Shown here piece after piece: positions 17,937 through 32,663 of a DNA stretch of 32,663 bases. The position numbers were made by a program, and so were the translations under genes. Origin of the DNA: Helicobacter bizzozeronii CCUG 35545. Lineage in GTDB: Bacteria > Campylobacterota > Campylobacteria > Campylobacterales > Helicobacteraceae. Location: assembly GCA_000263275.1 (NCBI GenBank), contig CAGP01000103.1, positions 1 to 32,663 on the forward strand. The letters run 5' to 3'. The notes under the pieces are model-generated. The model searched no databases and was not told where the DNA came from. It saw only the letters and a list, made by a program, of their open reading frames with translations. Position 1 is the stretch's first letter. Each line of letters starts with the position of its first letter.

Positions 17937-18307
17937 TTAATGCGATGCGGGGCGTGCAAAACCGCGCACTTTCACGCATTCGCTACCCAAAAGCCACCAA
18001 AACCAAGGGTAGATTTCTTTGGTTACACTGATGTTAATCAACTCCCCTTGCTTTGCACCAAATCCACTAGCATATGTGTTGGCCTGTTGTTGCACCTGTT
18101 GCATCGCCCGCTGCTTGAGTTCTTCGTTATGTGTCTTGCCATAAGGCCAAGTGAAACTGTTGCACGCATACCCAAAAACAGAGGTTGTGTTGCCCGTCAA
18201 TGGCTGGTTGGGGTTAATGGTGTCTAACCGAGTGGTGCAACCCACAAAGAGGAGACCAGCGACTATCCGCCCCCCCCCCCCCGTATTAACAACGAATAAC
18301 TAGCCAT
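17937..18307 (-). CDS. putative lipoprotein interrupted by a G13 tract
   Basis: Unrecognised small lipoprotein. ATG at 18307 has AAGGAG five bases upstream and encodes MASYSLLIR, then a run of 13 G. As written, the ATG frame stops just past the tract. In the other frame the sequence continues RIVAGLLFVGCTTRLD, a lipobox with acylated Cys, then a mature body with FGYACNSFTWPYGKTHNEEL, a Gln-rich helix (AMQQVQQQANTYASGFG) and two more Cys. Eleven or fourteen G would join start and body, so the gene is OFF at 13. The tract length makes slipped-strand phase variation likely. The ending is TAA at 17937-17939. Surface exposure and role are unknown; it lies close to a tRNA cluster, like the TRL-like gene at 3283. 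Confidence 0.7.
18270..18282 (-). repeat. poly-G tract (G13) in signal-peptide codons
   Basis: Thirteen consecutive C on the plus strand, G on the coding strand, between the start and the lipobox of the putative lipoprotein. It is the longest homopolymer I found in the window. Confidence 0.9.
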
Positions 18308-18420
18308 AAGAACTCCTTTACTAATAAAATTAAGGCACTGGCATATCGGCGGATTTACAACATGATTTAGACTATTTTGGAGGCATAGTAAGGTAATATT
18401 GATAGACGCATGTTTAATCC

Positions 18421-18646
18421 TTAAAATACTTTTGGGATCCCACAAAGACACTTGTTGCTCTTGCTAATAATACAAAAAGAGGTGGAGTGCAAGGGCACTT
18501 GTTTTAAGATCATAAACACTTCCTTTGGTTTAGAAGAGGGGACAAAATGCAAATACACCCGCATTGGTGGCTTTGGTGTTAAAATTTGAGGGATTGGCAT
18601 AAAAGTATGGAACAAGCCGAACAAATAAGATTCAAGTTTTTTGCAT
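18421..18646 (-). CDS. small hypothetical protein (probable frameshift near start)
   Basis: Unrecognised. ATG at 18646 has a good AAAGGAG eight bases upstream. After MQK the frame stops at once unless one base is removed from the A6 run at 18642-18637, which then opens a 74-codon frame ending TAA at 18421. The product has basic and proline-rich stretches (PIPQILTPKPP), three Cys and no clear signal peptide. A ribosome site plus one homopolymer overcall fits the pattern of other broken genes here, but the reading frame itself is not conserved in anything I know. It may be a real small gene or a degraded one. The remaining bases between 18308 and 18420 show no further gene. Confidence 0.35.
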
Positions 18647-18712
18647 GGGTGCTCCTTTTATCGGAAACCGCACAACATTTACTAAAAATCGTTACACGCC
18701 ACAAACTAAAGA

Positions 18713-18753
18713 GTCAAGAAAACTTGACAAATAGATAATAAAGTTGCTATAAT
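18713..18753 (+). promoter_or_regulatory. tRNA-Thr/Tyr/Gly/Thr-tuf promoter with palindromic -35 region
   Basis: TTGACA (18724-18729) and TATAAT (18748-18753, with TG extension) are 18 bases apart, a strong stable-RNA promoter. The -35 lies in a perfect palindrome, GTCAAG-AAAA-CTTGAC (18713-18728), so the opposite strand also carries TTGACT, possibly for the leftward small gene. Confidence 0.75.
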
Positions 18754-18764
18754 ATAAGTTTTAT

Positions 18765-18840
18765 GCTGGCTTAGCTCAATTGGTAGAGCAGCTGCCTTGT
18801 AAGCAGCAGGTTGGGGGTTCAAGTCCCTTAGCCAGCTCCA
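18765..18840 (+). tRNA. tRNA-Thr (anticodon TGT)
   Basis: Acceptor GCTGGCT pairs with AGCCAGC, anticodon stem CTGC/GCAG encloses CTTGTAA (TGT), the T-loop is GGTTCAAGTCC, and CCA is encoded. It is the first of four tRNAs ahead of tuf, in the same Thr-Tyr-Gly-Thr-tuf order as E. coli thrU-tyrU-glyT-thrT-tufB. Confidence 0.97.
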
Positions 18841-18843
18841 GTA

Positions 18844-18929
<86 letters not shown>

Positions 18930-18931
18930 GT

Positions 18932-19008
18932 GCGGGAATAGCTCAGTTGGCTAGAGCATCAGCCTTCCAAGCTGAGGGTCGCGGGTTCGAGTCCCGTTTC
19001 CCGCTCCA
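18932..19008 (+). tRNA. tRNA-Gly (anticodon TCC)
   Basis: Acceptor GCGGGAA pairs with TTCCCGC, anticodon loop CTTCCAA gives TCC, the T-loop is GGTTCGAGTCC, and CCA is encoded. It complements the GCC isoacceptor at 3180. Confidence 0.97.
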
Positions 19009-19028
19009 GTTGGGAGATTTGGCAAAGT

Positions 19029-19104
19029 GCCCATATAGCTCAGGGGTCAGAGCACTTCCTTGGTAAGGAAGAGGTCGGCGGTTCAATTCCGCTTATGGGC
19101 TCCA
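19029..19104 (+). tRNA. tRNA-Thr (anticodon GGT)
   Basis: Acceptor GCCCATA pairs with TATGGGC, anticodon stem TTCC/GGAA encloses TTGGTAA (GGT), and CCA is encoded at 19102-19104. tuf starts 51 bases later. Confidence 0.97.
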
Positions 19105-19155
19105 GTTGATGCAAATCCCTTAATGCGGCTTTAAAATTTTAGATAGGAGTCAAAT

Positions 19156-20356
19156 ATGGCAAAAGCAAAGTTTGAAAGAAATAAGCCCCATGTCAATGTC
19201 GGGACCATTGGGCATGTGGATCATGGCAAAACCACTTTGAGCGCGGCGATCTCTGCCGTGCTGTCCCTAAAAGGTTTGGCTGAACTCAAGGATTATGACA
19301 ATATTGACAACGCCCCTGAGGAAAAAGAAAGGGGCATTACCATCGCCACTTCTCACATTGAATACTCCACAGAAAACCGCCACTACGCCCATGTGGATTG
19401 CCCCGGACACGCTGACTATGTGAAAAACATGATCACCGGTGCGGCCCAAATGGATGGTGCGATTTTGGTGGTGTCTGCTGCTGATGGTCCCATGCCCCAA
19501 ACCCGCGAACACATCTTATTAGCCCGCCAAGTGGGTGTACCCTACATCGTAGTGTTTTTGAACAAACAAGACATGGTCGATGACCAAGAGTTATTGGACC
19601 TCGTGGAAATGGAAGTGCGCGAACTTTTGAGTCAATATGAGTTCCCCGGAGATGATACCCCCATCATCGCTGGCTCTGCTCTTAAAGCCCTTGAGGAAGC
19701 CAAATCAGGTAGCGTGGGCGAATGGGGTCAAAAAGTTTTGCAACTCATGGAAGAAGTGGATAAATACATCCCCACTCCAGAGAGAGATACAGAAAAAGCT
19801 TTCTTGATGCCCGTAGAGGATGTGTTCTCTATTGCGGGGCGGGGCACCGTTGTTACGGGTCGGATTGAACGGGGCGTGGTGAAAATCGGGGATGAAGTTG
19901 AAATTGTGGGTATTAAAGACACCCAAAAAACCACTGTTACGGGTGTGGAAATGTTCCGCAAAGAACTCGAAAAAGGCGAGGCTGGGGACAATGTGGGCGT
20001 ATTGCTCAGAGGCACGAAAAAAAGAGGAAGTCTTCCGCGGTATGGTGCTTTGTAAGCCCGGCTCCATCACCCCCCATAAGAAATTTGAAGGCGAAGTCTA
20101 TGTCCTCTCTAAAGAGGAAGGCGGTCGCCATACGCCCTTTTTCAATGGCTATCGCCCCCAATTCTATGTCCGCACCACCGATGTAACCGGCTCTATCACC
20201 TTGCCTGAAGGCACAGAGATGATCATGCCCGGGGATAATACTAAAATTGTAGTGGAGCTCATCAGCTCTATTGCCCTTGAGTTGGGGACAAAATTTGCGA
20301 TCCGCGAAGGTGGTAAAACCGTGGGTGCGGGCGTGGTTACAAAGATCATTGAGTAG
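19156..20356 (+). CDS. tuf: elongation factor Tu (one frameshift)
   Basis: GTPase that delivers aminoacyl-tRNA to the ribosome. G-domain motifs are intact: [35 protein letters not shown] and NKQDMV. Domains 2 and 3 follow ([13 protein letters not shown], and [22 protein letters not shown]). The frame breaks at A7, 20017-20023. Removing one A joins LRGTKKE to [14 protein letters not shown] and gives 399 residues, the usual Helicobacter length. ATG at 19156 has TAGGAG upstream. It is probably cotranscribed with the four preceding tRNAs. EF-Tu is essential, so the break is almost certainly a sequence error. Confidence 0.97.
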
Positions 20357-20369
20357 TTAGGGGATCATT

Positions 20370-20528
20370 GTGAAAGTTAAGGTAGGTTTGAAGTGTTTGG
20401 GGTGTGAGGAGATCAACTACAGCACCACCAAGAACGCCAAAACAAACACAGAGAAACTGGAGCTCAAGAAGTTTTGTCGCAGAGAGAACAAGCACACCTT
20501 GCATAAGGAGATCAAGCTCAAGAGCTAG
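20370..20528 (+). CDS. rpmG: 50S ribosomal protein L33
   Basis: Small ribosomal protein of 52 residues, too short for most ORF scans. It starts at GTG 20370 with AGGGG upstream and reads [20 protein letters not shown], then [19 protein letters not shown]. It keeps the Cys pair CLGC and the single later Cys of the family; the full four-Cys zinc form is incomplete. It starts 13 bases after the tuf stop and precedes tRNA-Trp. Confidence 0.9.
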   Translation: MKVKVGLKCLGCEEINYSTTKNAKTNTEKLELKKFCRRENKHTLHKEIKLKS

Positions 20529-20545
20529 AGGATGGGGAGGGGTGA

Positions 20546-20621
20546 AGGTCAGTAGCTCCAATGGTAGAGCGTCGGTCTCCAAAACCGGTTGTTGGGGGTT
20601 CGAGTCCCTCCTGGCCTGCCA
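20546..20621 (+). tRNA. tRNA-Trp (anticodon CCA)
   Basis: Acceptor AGGTCAG pairs with CTGGCCT (one G-T), anticodon stem CGGT/ACCG encloses CTCCAAA (CCA), and CCA is encoded at the 3' end. It sits between rpmG and secE inside the operon, so it is probably processed from the mRNA. Confidence 0.96.
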
Positions 20622-20650
20622 GTGGGTGTCAGATTTTAAAAGTGGGTGGC

Positions 20651-20830
20651 ATGAAGAAGTTATTATCTCAGTATAAATTGACAAAAGAAGAGCTCTCAAA
20701 GGTGATTTTTCCGCTCAAAGAGCAGATTCGCAACGCCTTAATATCCGTTTTGGTTGTGGTAACGATCATTACGCTGTTTTTGACTTTGATAGATTTTGTT
20801 TTGTCAGCTTTTGTTTCTAGCGTGCTATAG
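20651..20830 (+). CDS. secE: preprotein translocase subunit SecE
   Basis: Essential small inner-membrane subunit of the SecYEG channel. The 59-residue short form has an N-terminal cytoplasmic amphipathic helix (LTKEELSKVIFPLKEQIRNA) and one transmembrane helix (about residues 29-50, LISVLVVVTIITLFLTLIDFVL). Its place between rpmG/tRNA-Trp and nusG is the standard order. The start is ATG 20651. Confidence 0.92.
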   Translation: MKKLLSQYKLTKEELSKVIFPLKEQIRNALISVLVVVTIITLFLTLIDFVLSAFVSSVL

Positions 20831-20839
20831 GGGAATTTA

Positions 20840-21375
20840 ATGGGTATGGAGTGGTATGCGATCCAAACTTATTCGGGGAGCGAACAAGCGGTTAAAAAAA
20901 GCCATTGAAAACATGGTGAGCGATCACAATATCGCCGATCGCGTTCAGGAGGTGATTGTGCCCACTGAGGATGTGATCGAGCTCTACTAAAAAGAGTAAG
21001 AATAAAGTTACCGAGCGGAGTTTGTATCCGGGTTATGTGTTTATTAAGGTGGATTTAGACGAGGTGCTTTGGCATAAAATCCAGTCTTTGCCCCGGGTGA
21101 GCCGTTTTATTGGAGAGAGCAAAAAACCCACCCCCTTAGGGGAGGCAGACATCAGCAACATTTTAGAGAAAATGACCCACCGCGCAGCCCCCAAGCCCAA
21201 GATTTACTATGAACGCGGGGAGGTGGTGCGCATCATTGAAGGACCTTTTGCGAATTTTACGGCTGTCGTGGAAGAATACGATGTCGAGCACCGCAAATTA
21301 AAACTGAATGTGTCTATTTTTGGGCGCAACACTTTGATTGAGATTTTATATTCTCAAGTCGAAAAAATCATTTAA
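20840..21375 (+). CDS. nusG: transcription termination/antitermination factor NusG (two frameshifts)
   Basis: RNA polymerase-binding elongation factor. The NGN domain starts MEWYAIQTYSGSEQAVKKAIENM and continues with RSLYPGYVFIKVDLDEVLWHKIQ. The C-terminal KOW domain has YERGEVVRIIEGPFANFTAVVEEYD and KLNVSIFGRNTLIEI. The first break is A7 at 20894-20900; removing one A restores KKAIENM. The second is in GCTCTACTA at 20981-20989, one extra base not in a long run; removing it gives the expected TKKSKNKVTERSLYPG. Corrected length is 177 residues. ATG 20840 is nine bases after secE. Confidence 0.92.
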
Positions 21376-21384
21376 GGAGCATGC

Positions 21385-21810
21385 ATGGCAAAAAAGGTTG
21401 TCGGGCAGATTAAATTACAAGTCCCAGCGGGCAAGGCTAACCCATCTCCACCCATCGGTCCAGCTTTGGGCCAAAGAGGCGTGAATATCATGGAGTTTTG
21501 CAAGGCGTTTAACGAACGCACAAAGGACATGGGGAGCTTTAATATCCCTGTCATCATCACGGTTTATCAAGATAAAAGTTTCACTTTTATCACCAAAAAG
21601 CCCCCCGTTACAGACTTGATCAAAAAGGCTAGTGGGGTGGCTAAAGGCTCAGATAACCCCCTTAAAAACAAGGTCGGTAAGCTCACCATGCAGCAAGTAG
21701 AGGAAATCGCCCAAAACAAAATGGAGGATCTCAACACCAGCACCCTAGAGGCAGCCAAAAAGATTGTTATGGGGAGTGCTAGGAGCATGGGCATTGAGGT
21801 TGTAGATTAG
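21385..21810 (+). CDS. rplK: 50S ribosomal protein L11
   Basis: 141-residue L11 of the GTPase-associated centre. The N-terminal domain [20 protein letters not shown] contains the conserved proline helix that thiostrepton targets with 23S rRNA, and the C-terminal RNA-binding domain ends [19 protein letters not shown]. The frame is intact. It is nine bases after nusG and ten before rplA. Confidence 0.97.
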   Translation: MAKKVVGQIKLQVPAGKANPSPPIGPALGQRGVNIMEFCKAFNERTKDMGSFNIPVIITVYQDKSFTFITKKPPVTDLIKKASGVAKGSDNPLKNKVGKLTMQQVEEIAQNKMEDLNTSTLEAAKKIVMGSARSMGIEVVD

Positions 21811-21820
21811 GAGAGAAAAC

Positions 21821-22523
21821 ATGGCAAAAGTGGCAAAAAGATTGCAAAAACTAGCAGAAAAGTTTGATAAAGACAAGGTGCATAGCGTTCAAGAGGGCGT
21901 TAGCGTGGTCAAATCTCTAGCTTCAGCTAAGTTTGATGAAAGTGTGGAAGTGGCGTTGCGTTTGGGAGTCGATCCTAGACATGCCGATCAAATGGTGCGT
22001 GGGGCGGTGGTCTTGCCCCATGGCACCGGTAAAAAAGTGCGTGTGGCTGTCTTTGCTAAAGACATCAAGTTAGATGAAGCCAAAGAGGCGGGGGCTGATG
22101 TGGTTGGGGGCGAGGATTTGGCTGAGGAGATCAAAAATGGGAACACCAATTTTGACATGGTGATCGCCACCCCGGACATGATGGCGGTTGTGGGGAAGGT
22201 GGGGCGGATTTTAGGCCCAAAGGGGCTTATGCCCAACCCCAAAACCGGCACGGTTACAATGGACATTAAAAAAGCGGTGGGCAATGCCAAAAGCGGGCAG
22301 GTCAATTTCCGCGTGGATAAAAAAGGGCAATTTGCACGCCCCCATTGGCAAGGCAAGCTTTAGTGAAGAGCAGATCCAACAAAACCTATTGGAGCTAGTC
22401 CGCACGCTCAACAAACTCAAACCCAGCACTTCCAAAGGGAAATATATCCGCAATGGTGTGGTGTCTTTGAGCATGTCCCCGGGTGTGCGTTTGGATTGCC
22501 AAGAGTTGATGGACGCAAAATAA
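21821..22523 (+). CDS. rplA: 50S ribosomal protein L1 (one frameshift)
   Basis: L1 forms the ribosomal stalk that moves tRNA out of the E site; in many bacteria it also represses the rplK-rplA mRNA. Conserved stretches include [26 protein letters not shown] and [18 protein letters not shown]. The frame breaks at A6, 22319-22324; removing one A joins FRVDKKG to [15 protein letters not shown] and gives 233 residues. The break is likely a sequence error. Confidence 0.95.
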
Positions 22524-22542
22524 TTCATCTTAGACTTAAGAA

Positions 22543-22584
22543 ACAAGGGCGGTTGCTTGATTTACTTAAAAAAAGTAGCCTTGT
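22543..22584 (+). promoter_or_regulatory. rplJ leader stem-loop (possible L10 autoregulatory leader)
   Basis: In the 88-base gap before rplJ, ACAAGG (22543-22548) pairs with CCTTGT (22579-22584), enclosing an inner ACTT/AAGT hairpin. The Shine-Dalgarno AAAGGAGG lies downstream. L10(L12)4 is known to repress its own mRNA by binding such leaders, but I cannot confirm the kink-turn. Confidence 0.35.
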
Positions 22585-22611
22585 GGAAGTCAGGTCGGAA
22601 AGGAGGAAACC

Positions 22612-23094
22612 ATGAATAAAGAGCAAAAGCAAGAGCTGGTGGCGCGCTTAAAAGAAGCGTTTGTTGGCATGGAGGCTTTGGTGGTGTGTGATTATAAGGG
22701 CTTGCCCGTCAAGCACTTAGAGCAGTTACGCAATGCCGCTAGAGTGCAGGGTATTAGCGTGCAGGTGATTAAAAACACCCTAGCTAGCCTAGCCCTCCAA
22801 GAAGCTGGTTTAAGCCCCTTAGAGCTCAAAGAAACCAATATCTTTGTTTGGGGAGGCGATCAGATCGCTTTGTCTAAATTGGTGATGGGCTTTGCTAAGG
22901 AGCACAAGGATCATTTCCACATCAAAACCGGGCTTTATGAAAAACAAGCTGTGGATCGCGCGCATGTGGAGGCAATCTCTAAATTACCCAGCAAAGAAGA
23001 GCTTATTGGCATGCTCTTGTCTGTTTGGATGGCACCGGCAAGATATTTTGTTACCGGTTTGGACAATTTGAGAAAAGCAAAAGAACAAGAATAA
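22612..23094 (+). CDS. rplJ: 50S ribosomal protein L10
   Basis: 160-residue stalk base protein that anchors L7/L12 dimers. Seen motifs: [29 protein letters not shown], and the C-terminal L12-binding helix with [19 protein letters not shown] and NLRKAKE. The frame is intact. It has a strong ribosome site AAAGGAGG about seven bases before ATG 22612. rplL follows nine bases after its stop. Confidence 0.96.
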   Translation: MNKEQKQELVARLKEAFVGMEALVVCDYKGLPVKHLEQLRNAARVQGISVQVIKNTLASLALQEAGLSPLELKETNIFVWGGDQIALSKLVMGFAKEHKDHFHIKTGLYEKQAVDRAHVEAISKLPSKEELIGMLLSVWMAPARYFVTGLDNLRKAKEQE

Positions 23095-23103
23095 AGGACG
23101 ACT

Positions 23104-23479
23104 ATGGCAATTAGCAAAGAAGATGTTTTAGAATACATCGGCGGTTTGAGCGTTTTAGAGCTGAGTGAGCTTGTTAAAGCGTTTGAAGAAAAATTTGGCG
23201 TGAGCGCAACACCTGTAGCGGTGGCTGGGGCTGTAGCCGGAGCACCTGCTGAGGCTGTTGAGGAAAAAACCGAGTTTAGCGTGGTGCTGGCTGAAACTGG
23301 AGCAAGAAAAAATCAAGGTCATTAAAGTCGTGCGTGAGATCACCGGGCTAGGGCTTAAAGAAGCCAAAGAAGCCACCGAGAAAACCCCGCATGTGCTCAA
23401 AGAAGGTGTGAATAAAGAAGAGTCTGAGGCCATCAAGAAAAAACTCGAAGAGGTGGGGGCAAAAGTCGAAATCAAATAG
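23104..23479 (+). CDS. rplL: 50S ribosomal protein L7/L12 (one frameshift)
   Basis: Stalk protein that recruits translation factors. The N-terminal dimer helix ([26 protein letters not shown]) leads to an Ala-rich hinge and the C-terminal domain with [20 protein letters not shown] and [22 protein letters not shown]. The frame breaks near 23303-23312, in AGCAAGAAAAAAT; deleting one A gives [16 protein letters not shown] and 124 residues. The stop is at 23479 and rpoBC starts 115 bases later. The gap 23480-23594 has no obvious terminator or gene, so read-through to rpoBC is likely. Confidence 0.95.
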
Positions 23480-23582
23480 TTTTTTGCCTTTAAAAGGAGG
23501 GGAAGGAGGGGAGATAAGTGGCGCAAGGATGTAGCGTGCGTTATTTAGGTCAATCTACCCAAAGCTTCAAATCCACCAATAA

Positions 23583-32296
<8,714 letters not shown>

Positions 32297-32350
32297 AAAT
32301 CCCCTTCTAGGGGCACAGCTGGCTAACTAAGATTTTGGCATGTTGGGCTG

Positions 32351-32663
32351 TTACCCCCCATGCCATGCTGGGTATTTAGTGAGGCTAGCACAACCCAAGA
32401 ACATATCTTCCATACACCCGACCCTAGAGACATCCCAGTTATCTAGAGATTGGTTAAATTGTGTGCAGTTATAAAACATCCCACACATATCCCACACGGC
32501 AGAAACATCCCACTTATCAAGAGGCTGGTTAAAAGATGAGCAACCCCTAAACATGCCCACCATATCCGCTACACCCGACACATCCCATTGGTTTAAAGGC
32601 TGGTTAAATTGTGTGCAGTTATAAAACATCCCCCCCATCTCCCGAACACTGGACACATCCCAG
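32351..32663 (-). CDS. BspA-like (DUF285) leucine-rich surface repeat protein, 3' part
   Basis: Only the C-terminal end lies in the window; the gene enters from the right edge in frame. The visible 100-odd residues are about four units of a 25-residue repeat of the form MFxxCxxFNQPLxxWDVSxVxxM. This is the DUF285/BspA-type leucine-rich repeat found in surface proteins of several gastric and intestinal bacteria. The unit is also a DNA repeat: the same 30-base block recurs at 32451 and 32601, two periods of 75 bases apart. The tail after the last repeat ends LTKYPAWHGG. The stop is at 32351, convergent with rpoBC 54 bases away. The N-terminus, any signal peptide and total length are outside the window. 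Confidence 0.8.
   Translation of the reverse strand, partial: WDVSSVREMGGMFYNCTQFNQPLNQWDVSGVADMVGMFRGCSSFNQPLDKWDVSAVWDMCGMFYNCTQFNQSLDNWDVSRVGCMEDMFLGCASLTKYPAWHGG
32451..32632 (-). repeat. 75-bp period tandem repeat coding for 25-residue BspA units
   Basis: Units with near-identical bases repeat every 75 bases and stay in frame with the protein repeat. The block beginning GGTTAAATTGTGTGCAGTTA is identical at 32451 and 32601; the intermediate unit has diverged. Such repeats can gain or lose units by recombination. Confidence 0.75.

Noticed and set aside
32351-32663. Short repeats suggesting a CRISPR array
   Set aside because: The 75-base period is in frame and encodes regular BspA-type protein repeats; there are no unique spacers between identical repeats.

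Overview
This window comes from a Helicobacter chromosome, probably a gastric species other than H. pylori. The strongest evidence is the fused rpoB-rpoC gene, the gltX2-yggT-slt-galU-murA block, the cbpA-hspR pair, and the order tuf-rpmG-tRNA-Trp-secE-nusG-rplKAJL-rpoBC. The BspA-type surface repeats at the right edge fit a non-pylori species, but the species cannot be fixed from this sequence.

Layout. 1-230 holds hairpins resembling the right end of an IS200/IS605 element, then a Fur-box-like site. 231-464 is a small CxxC/CxxC protein. 586-3142 is an oligopeptide ABC transporter (oppC, fused two-domain oppD). 3180-3940 holds four tRNA genes (Gly, Leu, Cys, Ser) around a TRL-like lipoprotein gene whose signal sequence carries a GT repeat. 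3960-5466 is an NhaC-type antiporter, convergent with a leftward operon gltX-yggT-slt-galU-hypothetical-murA-ansB (12330 down to 5456). A second leftward run, pcnB/cca-dus-outer membrane protein, occupies 15799-12547. queC and cbpA-hspR run rightward to a terminator near 17900. Facing them is a second lipoprotein gene interrupted by a run of 13 G, preceded by a small unknown gene. From 18765 to 32296 is the translation/transcription block: tRNA-Thr-Tyr-Gly-Thr, tuf, rpmG, tRNA-Trp, secE, nusG, rplK, rplA, rplJ, rplL and rpoBC. The last 300 bases are the end of a leftward BspA-like repeat protein.

Reading-frame quality. Thirteen genes that are conserved or clearly full length, including essential tuf, nusG, rplA, rplL, murA and rpoBC, are each split by one or more apparent single-base insertions (22 sites). 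Nearly all lie in runs of four to eight identical bases. Removing one base at each site restores a full-length product; for rpoBC five removals leave exactly 2899 codons. I read these as base-calling overcalls in a draft sequence, not gene decay, and annotate each gene at its full extent. The two lipoprotein tracts, (GT)10 and G13, differ: they are long repeats inside signal-peptide codons and look like slipped-strand contingency switches, both out of frame as written.

How the genes work together. Most of the window is housekeeping: peptide import, asparagine breakdown, peptidoglycan synthesis and turnover, UDP-glucose supply, tRNA charging and modification, the heat-shock regulator, and the core ribosome/RNA polymerase operon. 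The accessory and more novel content is concentrated in the two tRNA-adjacent lipoproteins with repeat tracts, the unknown small genes, the IS-end remnant and the BspA-type surface protein.
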